Shown here piece after piece: positions 18,359 through 27,818 of a stretch of DNA of 64,000 nt. The stretch is from Bermanella sp034110565 (lineage in GTDB: Bacteria; Pseudomonadota; Gammaproteobacteria; Pseudomonadales; Oceanobacteraceae): NCBI GenBank assembly GCA_034110565.1, contig JAWUYY010000008.1, positions 1-64,000 of the forward strand, given 5' to 3'. Made by a program: the position numbers and the translations under genes. The notes under the pieces were generated by a model. The model ran no database searches. It saw only the letters and a list, made by a program, of their open reading frames with translations, and was not told the DNA's origin. Numbering within the stretch: position 1 is the first letter of the stretch; each line of letters opens with the position of its first letter.

Positions 18359-20659
18359 CTAAAGACGCTTTGGCTTAATGCCTTCCCAACGCATGAGCAC
18401 ATTGCGTAGATCCGCCATTCGCACTGGCTTGGCAATGAAGTCATTCATTCCCACAGCCAAACAACGGGTCTTATCGAGCTCCATACTATTTGCCGAAACC
18501 GCGATAATAATAGGTTGCTGATAACGCTTAACATTGGAACGTATAGCCACTGTCGTATCAAAACCATCCATAACCGGCATTTGGCAGTCCATCAAAATAA
18601 TATCAACCGGACGTAATGCTTGTATATTTAACGCATCCTCACCATTAATCGCAATTTCACATTCAATTCCCATTCGGCTTAGCATGCTTCTCATGACTTT
18701 CTGATTAATTTCATTATCTTCAACCACTAACACCTGTTTTGGCAGATGATCACTGCCTTTCTTTTTACTCACCGCGAAATACGGTAAATAAATATCTGCC
18801 ACAATCACAGGGTGTTCGAACTCAATATCCCAATGGCCACCAAGCAAAGCCACTAAATCATTTATAAATACCGCATCTTGCTCACTTTGAAACAATTCAC
18901 CAGCCTCAATAATGGGTGAATAAGATGCGTCATGTATATCGAAATGAATATGCAACTGGCCACTGTCTTGTAAAATATTAAAGTCTAACGTGATGCTATC
19001 TACATCTAGGTTAGCGGCATTAAATATAACCTCCGTTAATAGCAAATAAACGGGGCGAACTGGACCGGCCAAAATATCCCAATCCACAAGGTTACTATTA
19101 AGGCTGAACTGAGTGCCTCGTACTCTGCACTCATTGTATAAGTCCTGATGCCAAACTTTTAAGGTGGGCTTAATATCCACTTGCTCTAATTTAAAGTCTG
19201 GATTACTGACTCCCATTTCGGTATTTAGTAGTAATTTATCAATATGGCGTGAAATCAAACGAGTACTGTGATTAGCATCATGCATTAACTCGTTGTTAAC
19301 TTGGTAACCTTGTAATGCTAAATCTAAAACATGCTGAATAGAATGAAGTGGGGTCTTTAATTCATGAGAAATATTCTTTAAAAAAACATCTCTCACTTTT
19401 TTGTGTTTATCCGCAATCTTAAGTGCCTGCGCTAAACGATTACCGGTTTTATTTAATATATTTTGATAATGGCGCTCACTGTTAATTTGATCACTTTGCA
19501 ATTTACTAATTAATTCGGCCAATGCCCAAGACAATAATAAAGATTCAATAACGCTACCGATTAAGAATGCATGTTCTGTCAGCAAGTTCACAGGCACCTG
19601 GCCCATTATCGTCAATTGATAAATAAACCCACCAATGGCTAAAAATATCCATGCTAATAAAAAGAAGCGTGCGGGCTGATAGCCTTGACGTAGCACTTGA
19701 ACCGCCACGACAATCACACTAATTTGATATAAGCCGCTAACAACCAAGTACACACCCATTGCCACTTCATTTAAATGAAACAGCACTAAAATTATATCCA
19801 GTGCAACGCCACTGATCAGCAACCAAAACCAGCGATTCCACTTTGGGTAATCATTAGCCAAACGCAAAAAAGTTTTGGCGAACAAGATAGCAAACACAAA
19901 TGCGAAACAAACAGAAATAGACCAAGCAGATGGGTGATTCAACCAATGAGACTGCGTAAGCAGATAGCGAGTGAAGCCTAGGTCGATTAAAAAGAAAACC
20001 TGTAGAAAGACTAAATTCAAACAATAAAATAAATAATAAACGCGAGAGGTTGATATAAATAAAATTAAATTATAAATACATAACGCCAGCAGCATGCCCA
20101 ACGAAACAAATACAATGGCCATTTTCGCTAACTGATGCTGACTAAATACTTGCTCGGGGCCAATATCAATCGGTAAGCGTAATGCATGATCACTGCGTAT
20201 CTTTAACATCACCGTGATGTCTTGGGTGACCGAAGGTAATAGAATATTTATAAATTGGCTAGGGATCAGTTGAGAACTAAATGGCGAAGTGCTTATATCC
20301 TCAACAGAATGAATCAACTCTCCAGAATCAGAAAAAACATAGGCGCTTAATTGACTTAAGTGAGGAAAGCCTACTTGCAGCTGTGTTACTTCATTAGCGG
20401 CTCCCCTAAATTTAAACCAAACCCATACCTGGCCGGTTATAAAACCTAGATTAGGAGCACTTTTGGAAGATTGAGGATTAAAAGGCGGCTGCTGTAAAAT
20501 ATCTTTTGCTTGAAAAGCGGCTTGTTCATCTAAAAGATAATGAGCACCAGGCCAGATACTTTGTATTTCGTTCGAAGCAGAAAGGGTTTGTGTCGCGGGC
20601 ACATCTGCGTTGACAAAAAATGCCATTACAAACAAACATGCCAACACAAAAATTTTCAT
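18359..20659 (-). CDS. Hybrid sensor histidine kinase with 7TMR-DISM sensor, degenerate ATPase and receiver
   Basis: 766 residues. A signal peptide (1-18) is followed by a periplasmic beta-rich domain (~30-170) and seven membrane helices (~178-382), the 7TMR-DISM layout used to sense extracellular small molecules. The dimerisation domain has the phospho-acceptor H432 in FLKNISHELKTPLHS. The next ~100 residues (530-627), where the ATP-binding domain should be, keep part of an N-box (LLTEVIFNAANL) but lack recognisable DxGxG and GxGxG boxes. A complete receiver domain follows, with acceptor D691 in ILMDCQMPVMDG and the switch Lys in FIAKPV. No output domain is present. The gene starts three bases after the aminotransferase stop, so the two form one operon. 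Confidence 0.87.
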   Translation of the reverse strand: MKIFVLACLFVMAFFVNADVPATQTLSASNEIQSIWPGAHYLLDEQAAFQAKDILQQPPFNPQSSKSAPNLGFITGQVWVWFKFRGAANEVTQLQVGFPHLSQLSAYVFSDSGELIHSVEDISTSPFSSQLIPSQFINILLPSVTQDITVMLKIRSDHALRLPIDIGPEQVFSQHQLAKMAIVFVSLGMLLALCIYNLILFISTSRVYYLFYCLNLVFLQVFFLIDLGFTRYLLTQSHWLNHPSAWSISVCFAFVFAILFAKTFLRLANDYPKWNRWFWLLISGVALDIILVLFHLNEVAMGVYLVVSGLYQISVIVVAVQVLRQGYQPARFFLLAWIFLAIGGFIYQLTIMGQVPVNLLTEHAFLIGSVIESLLLSWALAELISKLQSDQINSERHYQNILNKTGNRLAQALKIADKHKKVRDVFLKNISHELKTPLHSIQHVLDLALQGYQVNNELMHDANHSTRLISRHIDKLLLNTEMGVSNPDFKLEQVDIKPTLKVWHQDLYNECRVRGTQFSLNSNLVDWDILAGPVRPVYLLLTEVIFNAANLDVDSITLDFNILQDSGQLHIHFDIHDASYSPIIEAGELFQSEQDAVFINDLVALLGGHWDIEFEHPVIVADIYLPYFAVSKKKGSDHLPKQVLVVEDNEINQKVMRSMLSRMGIECEIAINGEDALNIQALRPVDIILMDCQMPVMDGFDTTVAIRSNVKRYQQPIIIAVSANSMELDKTRCLAVGMNDFIAKPVRMADLRNVLMRWEGIKPKRL

Positions 20660-20662
20660 AAG

Positions 20663-21874
20663 CTATGCCGTAATATTATCATTTACATCAAGTGCTCTTT
20701 CTAATGCCGCCATACCAGAAGGTAAATCCACCTTGGCACCTGCATGCTTCATACTCATACCTAACGCATGAAGCGTGCGAAATAAATTATGAGCTCGACT
20801 TTGTTCGCCCATTTGGCCAATTCGTACAATTGGCAAACCAAACGAGCCAGATATCTCAACTTTGTATAAAGCCGACATCGCGTTTAACACTTGCTTACCC
20901 TCTACGCCACTAGGTAAGTTGATACCCACCACACTGTTTAAACGACTTGGGCTATTGACAAATAACTCCAAGCCCATGGCTTCAACTGACGATTGCAACG
21001 CAAGACTGCATATTCTGTGTCTGTTAAAGCGTTTTTCTAATGTCTCAAGGCATACTTGTCGCAACGCTTCATGTAACGCCAAAATGCCACTCACCGGAGC
21101 AGTGTAGTGATAACCTTTCTCTTCCCAAAACTCACGGGCCAAACGCACATCTAAGCACCAGTGAGGCATAGGTGCCGTACGATTAATAATAGTCGGCCAA
21201 ACATGATCACTAAAGGCAATTAATGAAACACCTGGAATCGACGCTAGGCCCTTCTGTCCACCAGTGATTACCACATCAACTTGCCAGTTATCCATTTCTA
21301 ACGGCATAGTGCTTAAAGTGCAGACTGCATCTACCACAGAGAGCACATTATATTTTCTCGCTAGACGGGTTATGGCTGCTAACTCTTGATTCCAAACCGT
21401 ACACGATGTTTCACCTTGTACGATGGTCAGCACATCAAAATCACCTGATTTTAATAACGCTTCAACCTGATCTGGGTCCGTGCCTTCACCCAACGGCACA
21501 TCATGTAGGGTTACCTCACCGCCATTACGCACGGCCATTTCAGCTAAACGAGCACTGAAAAAACCATTTTGCACACATAACACCTTACGCCCGGGCCACA
21601 CTAAGTTAGTAATGGCCATTTCCATGGCCGCACTGCCGGGGCCGGCCACACCAATAATATGCTTGGAGTTAGTTTGGAACACGTACTGACTCATCAAACG
21701 CACACGCTCGATGACTTGACTCATGGTATCACCAAGGTGATTAATCACGACTGAGTTCGCCATAGCTACTTTTTGTGAAACGGGTACAGGCCCTGCTCCC
21801 ATTAAGAGTAATGGCTCGTTAGGTAAAATACTGTCTAGGGGTAAATCTGCAGGAGGGGCAATAGTAGCGGTCAC
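20663..21874 (-). CDS. PLP-dependent class V aminotransferase (serine-pyruvate / alanine-glyoxylate type)
   Basis: 403 residues of the AGXT/SPT branch of class V aminotransferases. PLP-binding residues are visible: GVAGPGSAAMEMAITN, D182 in VVDAVCTLS, and the Schiff-base lysine K208 in ITGGQKGLASIPG. Likely reactions are alanine or serine to glyoxylate transfer; exact substrates are not readable from sequence. It is the first gene of a two-gene unit with the downstream hybrid kinase. Confidence 0.9.
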   Translation of the reverse strand: MTATIAPPADLPLDSILPNEPLLLMGAGPVPVSQKVAMANSVVINHLGDTMSQVIERVRLMSQYVFQTNSKHIIGVAGPGSAAMEMAITNLVWPGRKVLCVQNGFFSARLAEMAVRNGGEVTLHDVPLGEGTDPDQVEALLKSGDFDVLTIVQGETSCTVWNQELAAITRLARKYNVLSVVDAVCTLSTMPLEMDNWQVDVVITGGQKGLASIPGVSLIAFSDHVWPTIINRTAPMPHWCLDVRLAREFWEEKGYHYTAPVSGILALHEALRQVCLETLEKRFNRHRICSLALQSSVEAMGLELFVNSPSRLNSVVGINLPSGVEGKQVLNAMSALYKVEISGSFGLPIVRIGQMGEQSRAHNLFRTLHALGMSMKHAGAKVDLPSGMAALERALDVNDNITA

Positions 21875-21946
21875 AATAATATTCCGTATTGATCAAAATA
21901 AACGCACGGGCAAATCCAATTATCACCCGTGTGTTACGGTTTTAAC

Positions 21947-22597
21947 TTAAAAACGCGCACGTAAACCAAACATAGTGCCTTCTGCCATAGATAGCTTGTC
22001 GTCATTTTTAAGATATGCACCGACAAAACGATAATGCGCATACAAGGCAATATCCCAGTTAAACGCAAACTCAAGACCTGCTTGATATTCATATTCCAGT
22101 TTGGCCGTATCATCCCAGTCACCACTTAAAAAGTATGGGCGAAGATTTACGCCTAGGTTCGCTTGCAAGCCAGATACCACAGGTAAAAACAACTGGGCAC
22201 GCATGCCCACACCTGTGCGATCATAATCATATAGGTCACTGCTGGTTTTGCTAATTTCAAAATCAAATTCAGCACCACCGTGTTCATCAGGGTTCGCCAA
22301 ATAGCCAAAGCCACCTGCGCCTAGTGTTAAAATTTCAAATTCTTGCTTTCCTAAATTCGTGTTTTCTAACGTCGTCATATCGTCGCTTTGGAAATATCCA
22401 AGATAGATCATGCTAGTGACCTTATCTCCTTCCACCCCTTTTTGGGTGTCACCAATACCAAGACGGTAATGGCTCATGTCTTCGCCGGCGGCAAGATCCA
22501 TAAACAAGGTGTTGTAATCAGCATGGGCTGAAAAGCTCAACGATAAAACAGACGTGGCAAGTAACGGTGTCACTAAACGAGTTAAAAACGATTTCAT
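21947..22597 (-). CDS. YfaZ-like outer membrane protein
   Basis: I chose the ATG at 22597 because it follows a good GAGG ribosome-binding site and opens directly with a signal peptide (MKSFLTRLVTPLLATSVLSL ending at SAHA). The mature protein of about 190 residues is rich in alternating hydrophobic and aromatic residues and ends in Phe (LRARF), the usual outer-membrane barrel ending. Segments such as QANLGVNLRPYFLSGDWDD and WDIALYAHYRFVGAYL resemble the YfaZ family. The function of that family is unknown. Confidence 0.78.
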   Translation of the reverse strand: MKSFLTRLVTPLLATSVLSLSFSAHADYNTLFMDLAAGEDMSHYRLGIGDTQKGVEGDKVTSMIYLGYFQSDDMTTLENTNLGKQEFEILTLGAGGFGYLANPDEHGGAEFDFEISKTSSDLYDYDRTGVGMRAQLFLPVVSGLQANLGVNLRPYFLSGDWDDTAKLEYEYQAGLEFAFNWDIALYAHYRFVGAYLKNDDKLSMAEGTMFGLRARF

Positions 22598-22764
22598 TTC
22601 AATACCTCTATACAAGGGGAGGAGCATACCAAACTTAAGCGTGTAAGCAACTGCAAACCCCATAAACTCTAGCGTTCATCACAATTTTTCATGACCTAGT
22701 GTATCAAATTAGGTACAATTTACGCCTTGAATTCTTCATCACTTGATGCACGTGCTAGGTTGTT

Positions 22765-23535
22765 ATGGATCGTAATTTTGACGGTTTATCCGAACGCTTT
22801 AACAGCCAGATCTATGGCACGCTAAAAGGCCAGCTGCGCCTTAAAATGCTCGATATAGATTTAACTCATATTCTACAAAGCCCCCACCCGTTAACCGTAT
22901 TAGACGCAGGCGGCGGCATGGGGCAATTCTCCAGTGCATTATTGGCCCAAGGCCATGACATCACGATGACCGATATTAGCGAAGAAATGCTGAACGAAGC
23001 ACGGCTGATTTTCCAAGAGGTAGCGCCAAATAAGCACGCTCACTTTTTATGCGCACCACTGCAATCACTACCTAGTAAGCTCAATCAAACTTATGATTTA
23101 GTGCTAAATCACGCAGTTTTAGAATGGCTCGCAGCCCCTTTTCTAGCCATTGAAACACTAAACCAATTAACCATCCCGGGCGGACATTTAAGCCTTATGT
23201 TTTATAATCGTCGGGCGATCGTATGGCGCAATTTAATGAATGGCTCATGGCAACGGGCCCACAATGATTCTTTTCATCATCATAAAAATCACCTCATGCC
23301 GGAAAATCCATTAGAACCAACCGATGTACTAAACAAGGCGCAATCACTTGGCTTAGAGTTAATCAGTTGGCGCGGCATTCGCTGTGTACATGACCACATG
23401 CCAAAGCTACTTCGTAAGAACAAAACACTGGATGAATTTATTGAAGTTGAATCTTCCTTAGGCTTACAAAGCCCTTACCGAGACTTAGGTCCCTATGTGC
23501 ACATGGTGTTTAAAAAGCCAATTAACAAAGTATAA
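22765..23535 (+). CDS. cmoM: tRNA 5-carboxymethoxyuridine methyltransferase CmoM
   Basis: CmoM (formerly SmtA) methylates cmo5U34 to mcmo5U34 in a subset of tRNAs, using SAM. The N-terminal RNFDGLSERFNSQIYGTLKGQLRLKML is the family signature and VLDAGGGMGQFS is the SAM-binding loop. 256 residues is the normal size. The ybaK gene follows five bases later on the same strand, and cmoB and cmoA lie just beyond on the opposite strand, placing the whole U34 pathway in 3.1 kb. Confidence 0.93.
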   Translation: MDRNFDGLSERFNSQIYGTLKGQLRLKMLDIDLTHILQSPHPLTVLDAGGGMGQFSSALLAQGHDITMTDISEEMLNEARLIFQEVAPNKHAHFLCAPLQSLPSKLNQTYDLVLNHAVLEWLAAPFLAIETLNQLTIPGGHLSLMFYNRRAIVWRNLMNGSWQRAHNDSFHHHKNHLMPENPLEPTDVLNKAQSLGLELISWRGIRCVHDHMPKLLRKNKTLDEFIEVESSLGLQSPYRDLGPYVHMVFKKPINKV

Positions 23536-23540
23536 AATAT

Positions 23541-24014
23541 ATGACCCCTGCCATTAAACTTGCTAAGAAACAAAAAATTAAATACGTGGTTCATGAATAT
23601 GAACACGATGCCAATCATGCATCCTTTGGTGAAGAAGCCTCAGAGAAACTAGGTGTATCACAAAATCAGGTGTTTAAAACCTTAGTGATTGAACTAGACA
23701 CCAAAGCATTAGCGGTATGTGTAATCCCAGTCAGTCACACACTTAATCTAAAATACGCTGCAAAAAGCGCAAACGCTAAAAAAGCCGCCATGGCAGACAA
23801 ACAAGATGTGCAACGCAGTACCGGATATGTATTAGGCGGCGTTAGCCCACTGGGGCAGAAAAAACGCCTGCTAACGTTAATTGACCAGTCGGCCAACCAG
23901 TTTGAAACCATTTATGTCAGTGCAGGAAAACGCGGATTAGAAATAGAATTGTCGCCGCAAGATTTACAATTACTTTGCGGCGCACAGTTTGCCGAAATCA
24001 AAAATGAAAACTAA
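23541..24014 (+). CDS. ybaK: Cys-tRNA(Pro)/Cys-tRNA(Cys) deacylase YbaK
   Basis: YbaK hydrolyses cysteine wrongly attached to tRNA-Pro, a proofreading step in translation. The 157 residues show the family's MTPAIKLAKKQKIKYVVHEYEHD start, VFKTLV with the conserved lysine, and GYVLGGVSPLGQKKRL. The gene follows cmoM by five bases and is convergent with cmoB, three bases from its stop. tRNA-Pro(UGG) carries cmo5U34, so the three cmo genes and ybaK meet at one tRNA. Confidence 0.94.
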   Translation: MTPAIKLAKKQKIKYVVHEYEHDANHASFGEEASEKLGVSQNQVFKTLVIELDTKALAVCVIPVSHTLNLKYAAKSANAKKAAMADKQDVQRSTGYVLGGVSPLGQKKRLLTLIDQSANQFETIYVSAGKRGLEIELSPQDLQLLCGAQFAEIKNEN

Positions 24015-24017
24015 GCA

Positions 24018-25031
24018 TTAAACATTTGCAATAATCGTTGCCCGTAATGGGGCGGGATGCCCTTCAACGGTTTTACTCAGATCATTGGGATCAAGAAAGT
24101 CTTTTAGCGAGTTATAACCCATCCAGTCAGTCGATCGTTGCTCTTCGAGACTGGTGACGTTCTGCTCAACAATGCGTACATTTTTAAAACCTAAACGACG
24201 CATCCATTGGCAAAGGGTTTTGGCGCTGGGTAAAAACCACACGTTACGCATCATGGCGTAACGATCATCGGGCACAAGTACCTGACCTTCTTCGCCTTCT
24301 ATCACTAACGTTTCCAGTACTACTTCACCACCTGGACGAAGGGCTTGCTGCAACTCAGTTAAATGGTCTAACGGTGAACGGCGGTGATATAAGACACCCA
24401 TACTAAAGACAGTATCAAAAGCGCGTAAATTCGCCGGAACATCTTCCATTTTAAATGGTAATAAATGCACAGGGATGCTTTCATTTTTCGCAGCTGATAC
24501 GTATTTTTTAGCGGCTTCAAATTGCCAGAAAAACAATTTGCTCGGATCAACACCCACTACCCGTTTAGCACCTGCTCCCAACATACGCCACATGTGGTAA
24601 CCGCTGCCGCAACCCACATCTAAAATGGTCCGACCATGTAGCGGTGCAAGATGCGATTCAATGCGACCCCACTTCCAGTCACTACGCCACTCGGTATCGA
24701 TTTGCGTATCAAAAAACTGAAACGGACCTTTACGCCAAGGCATCAAACCTTGTAAAGCCGCCAGCGTTTGTTGATTTTGCTCGGATGTGATGTCATCACT
24801 TTGAAATGTAACTGCGCTTTTATCAAGTTCACACGTGACATTGTTCAATTCAGGCAATTGCACAAATGCCTCTAACCAACGCTGCATATCACCATGAGGT
24901 GTCGCCACATAAAAATCATGTAACTGTTGTTCAATCACCTCACCCCATTTAACAAATGGCTGTTTTTCCGTTTGCATAAAGGCAATAAGGTCTTGGTAAT
25001 ATTGATTAAACCAATTTTCAGTTAATTCCAT
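24018..25031 (-). CDS. cmoB: tRNA U34 carboxymethyltransferase CmoB
   Basis: CmoB transfers the carboxymethyl group of carboxy-SAM onto 5-hydroxyuridine-34 of tRNA to make cmo5U. Segments match the family throughout, e.g. MPWRKGPFQFFDTQIDTEWRSDWKW, the SAM-type loop ILDVGCGSGYHMWRMLGAGA, and FSMGVLYHRRSPLDHL. 337 residues. It starts five bases after the cmoA stop, so cmoA-cmoB is a coupled pair. Confidence 0.96.
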   Translation of the reverse strand: MELTENWFNQYYQDLIAFMQTEKQPFVKWGEVIEQQLHDFYVATPHGDMQRWLEAFVQLPELNNVTCELDKSAVTFQSDDITSEQNQQTLAALQGLMPWRKGPFQFFDTQIDTEWRSDWKWGRIESHLAPLHGRTILDVGCGSGYHMWRMLGAGAKRVVGVDPSKLFFWQFEAAKKYVSAAKNESIPVHLLPFKMEDVPANLRAFDTVFSMGVLYHRRSPLDHLTELQQALRPGGEVVLETLVIEGEEGQVLVPDDRYAMMRNVWFLPSAKTLCQWMRRLGFKNVRIVEQNVTSLEEQRSTDWMGYNSLKDFLDPNDLSKTVEGHPAPLRATIIANV

Positions 25032-25036
25032 GGGTG

Positions 25037-25759
25037 TTATTTAACCGCAATAAAAGATGTAAAGTTAAAGCATTGATACCAAGTATAAGCTTTTGTGAAA
25101 CCTGCTTTTTGTAAGCGCTGAATATGGTCTTGCGCAGTCTCTGGCACTAATACATTTTCTAGGGCGCTACGCTTTTGGCTTACTTCTAAATCACTGTAAC
25201 CATTGGCCCGTTTGAAATCCCAATGTAATTCCTGTTGAAGCGTTTGCTCCGGCTCATCAAAACGAATTTTCTCTGACAAAATTAATGCGCCGCCCGGTAG
25301 CATGGCATCATATAAACGTTGAATCAGCGCTTGGCGTTTCTCTAGTGGAATAAATTGCAGCGTAAAATTAAGTGTCACTACTGAGGCATTTGAATAATCA
25401 AATTCAGTGGCGTCCCCTTCTACTAACTCAACTGGCACTGTGGCGTCGTCTATATCCACATAACTTTGACAGCGCTTGAGCATGGCCGCTGCGTTATCAA
25501 TACCGACCACCTTACAACCGTCCACTTTTACACCATGACGCATGGCCAGCAATGACGAGCCTAGTGAGCAACCTAAATCATACAAATGACTATTAGCTTG
25601 GGCGTATTGTTCAGTAATGATGCCTATCATGGGAATGATCATGGTGTAGCCAGGCACAGAACGCTTGATCATGTCAGGAAACACGCGCGCCACAGCTTCA
25701 TCAAATGCAAAGGCATCTAAGGCTTCACGGTCATCGGCGTAAATACGGTCACGGGACAT
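25037..25759 (-). CDS. cmoA: Carboxy-S-adenosyl-L-methionine synthase CmoA
   Basis: CmoA converts SAM and prephenate into carboxy-SAM, the donor used by CmoB. I start it at 25759 (MSRDRIYADDREALDAFAFDE), giving 240 residues like known CmoA; the open frame runs 32 codons further upstream, but that part is unlike the family. Markers are VFPDMIKRSVPGY, YDLGCSLGSSLLAMRH and LNFTLQFIPLEKRQ. It is the first gene of cmoA-cmoB and is divergent from the epimerase gene. Confidence 0.94.
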   Translation of the reverse strand: MSRDRIYADDREALDAFAFDEAVARVFPDMIKRSVPGYTMIIPMIGIITEQYAQANSHLYDLGCSLGSSLLAMRHGVKVDGCKVVGIDNAAAMLKRCQSYVDIDDATVPVELVEGDATEFDYSNASVVTLNFTLQFIPLEKRQALIQRLYDAMLPGGALILSEKIRFDEPEQTLQQELHWDFKRANGYSDLEVSQKRSALENVLVPETAQDHIQRLQKAGFTKAYTWYQCFNFTSFIAVK

Positions 25760-25921
25760 AACGCACCCAAGGCTCATTAAAAGGGGCTGCATTCTACTCA
25801 AAATGAGGTTTGGTTTCATCTGCCGTAATCGGCTTTTAGATCCTATGTGACTCAAAGCACCCTAGAGTCCCGTTTCAAAGGAGAGTAATCTAAAACCTCA
25901 TTCAATTACGCCCATACCCAT

Positions 25922-26929
25922 ATGCATGCATTTGTGACAGGCGCTACCGGCTTTCTTGGCCAACATCTGACGGAACAACTCCTCTTACAAGGCTGGCAAG
26001 TGACGGCTTTATATCGTGATAAATCGACAACCTACTCATCTGTGCACGGTGACATTCAGTGGAAAAAAGGCGCGTTAGATGACATCAATAGCCTGCGCTA
26101 TGCCATGCCAGAATCCGTGGAAGCCGTATTTCATCTGGCCAGTGATACCCACACTTCAAACCTTAATCATCGCCGCCAATACCAGACAAATGTAACCGGC
26201 ACACAGAACCTTGCAAAAGTAGCCCTAGAGAACAAGGCCATCCGCTTTATTCACACCAGTTCCATTGCCGTGTACGGATTTCATGATGGCGCGGTCGATG
26301 AACACAGTGAAAAGCGCGGCATTGATAGCCCGGTGACTTACTATCGCAGTAAATATCTAGCTGAAGAAGTCATTCGTGAATACATCAGAAAAGGCTTAGA
26401 CGCAGTCATTTTAAACCCCACAGCCATTATAGGCCCAAAGGACTCTCACGACTGGGGACACTTATTTAGCAGCATTAATGAGGGTTCACTGCCGGGCATT
26501 CCACCGGGTCGTCAATCATTTTGCTACGTAGAAGATGTGGCCAAGGCCCATGTTCAAGCTTTCATTCATGGGCGCTGCGGAGAGAATTATATTTTATCTG
26601 GCCCCAGTGCGGATTTCGCCTATATCTACCATTGGATCGCAAAACAGCTAAACAAAAAGCCACCTGTTTATGTATTACCTAGCTGGTTATTAAAATTAGT
26701 CGGCGCTATTCACACCTTACTTAGCCAGGTCACTCGTAAAGAGCCTAAATTAAGCTTAGAAACCGCTTATATCATTTGCTCAAATGTCACCGCAGAAAGT
26801 GACAAAGCCAAGCGGGAACTGCAGTATAAAAATAAAACCAGCCTTGAAGACATGCTGCAACGCACCTTGGAGTGGTGGCAGTCTCAAGATCCGTTACCAC
26901 CTAATCAAAAAGAAAACGACGCCACTTAA
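25922..26929 (+). CDS. NAD(P)-dependent epimerase/dehydratase (extended SDR)
   Basis: 335 residues with the Rossmann motif VTGATGFLGQHL at the very N-terminus and the catalytic tyrosine and lysine in VTYYRSKYLAEE. The sequence, including FHLASDTHTSNLNHRRQYQTNVTGTQNL, resembles the 3-beta-hydroxysteroid dehydrogenase and dihydroflavonol reductase branch. The substrate is unknown. It lies between cmoA (divergent) and truC (same strand, 35 bp gap). Confidence 0.88.
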   Translation: MHAFVTGATGFLGQHLTEQLLLQGWQVTALYRDKSTTYSSVHGDIQWKKGALDDINSLRYAMPESVEAVFHLASDTHTSNLNHRRQYQTNVTGTQNLAKVALENKAIRFIHTSSIAVYGFHDGAVDEHSEKRGIDSPVTYYRSKYLAEEVIREYIRKGLDAVILNPTAIIGPKDSHDWGHLFSSINEGSLPGIPPGRQSFCYVEDVAKAHVQAFIHGRCGENYILSGPSADFAYIYHWIAKQLNKKPPVYVLPSWLLKLVGAIHTLLSQVTRKEPKLSLETAYIICSNVTAESDKAKRELQYKNKTSLEDMLQRTLEWWQSQDPLPPNQKENDAT

Positions 26930-26982
26930 AACTTATACCACCTAGTCTCAGGGTTATTGGTACAATGGCGCTTTTGCCAATT

Positions 26983-27699
26983 ATGACAACGCCATTGACC
27001 ATCCCCATCCTATATCAAGACGACGCCCTCATTGCAGTGAACAAACCCAGTGGCTTACTTGTGCATAAAAGCTGGGTGGCCAAGGACGCAAAAGAGTTCG
27101 CCTTACAAACCGTACGCGACATGGTTGGTAAGCATGTGTTTCCGGTACACCGCTTAGACCGCCCGACTTCAGGCGTCTTGTTATTTGCGTTCAGTGGTGA
27201 GCTTGCACAACAAGTACAAAGCCAATGGCATGAAGCCGAAAAAATCTATTTAGCCGTGGTGCGTGGCTGGCTCAAAGAGCCTATAAAAGTGGACCATGCA
27301 CTAAAAGGCATGACGGACTACGGGCAAGACAGCGAAACCGAACAAGACGCACAAACCCTATTTACCCCACTGGCTCAAGTTGAAATTAACGCCACAATTG
27401 ATAAATACCCCCAAAGTCGCTTTGGTTTAGTCAAAGCCCAGCCCTTACAAGGGCGTACTCATCAAATTCGCCGTCACTTGAAACATTTGAGCCATCCGAT
27501 TATTGGTGATGCTCGCTATGGTAAGGGAAAATATAATCGCTACGTAGGTGAGCACTTATCTTGCCCAAGATTATTACTGCACGCAGCCCAACTCACCGTG
27601 ATACATCCGATAACACAACAACCAATAACTATTCATGCACCCATTGAAGATGATATGGCCCAGCTATTTAATCGCTTCAATTGGCCCTTAAAGTGGTAA
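26983..27699 (+). CDS. truC: RluA-family pseudouridine synthase, TruC-like (tRNA U65)
   Basis: TruC makes pseudouridine at position 65 of tRNA-Ile and tRNA-Asp. The protein shows ILYQDDALIAVNKPSGLLVHKSW, the catalytic-aspartate motif HRLDRPTSGVLLFAF and GRTHQIRRHLKHLSHPIIGD. Alignment by eye follows E. coli TruC more closely than RluA or RluC, and there is no S4 domain. The ATG at 26965 (six codons earlier) is also possible. It closes a block of tRNA-modifying genes. Confidence 0.85.
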   Translation: MTTPLTIPILYQDDALIAVNKPSGLLVHKSWVAKDAKEFALQTVRDMVGKHVFPVHRLDRPTSGVLLFAFSGELAQQVQSQWHEAEKIYLAVVRGWLKEPIKVDHALKGMTDYGQDSETEQDAQTLFTPLAQVEINATIDKYPQSRFGLVKAQPLQGRTHQIRRHLKHLSHPIIGDARYGKGKYNRYVGEHLSCPRLLLHAAQLTVIHPITQQPITIHAPIEDDMAQLFNRFNWPLKW

Positions 27700-27818
27700 T
27701 TTCGGACCAATCTGTTGACCCTACGTACCAATTTGAGGTTTGGCGTATTTGGTACCTTGTATTGCTTTTTTGCTTGCTTCACATTGAGGCTATCCCATAA
27801 CTATAAGAAGGATGCCTC

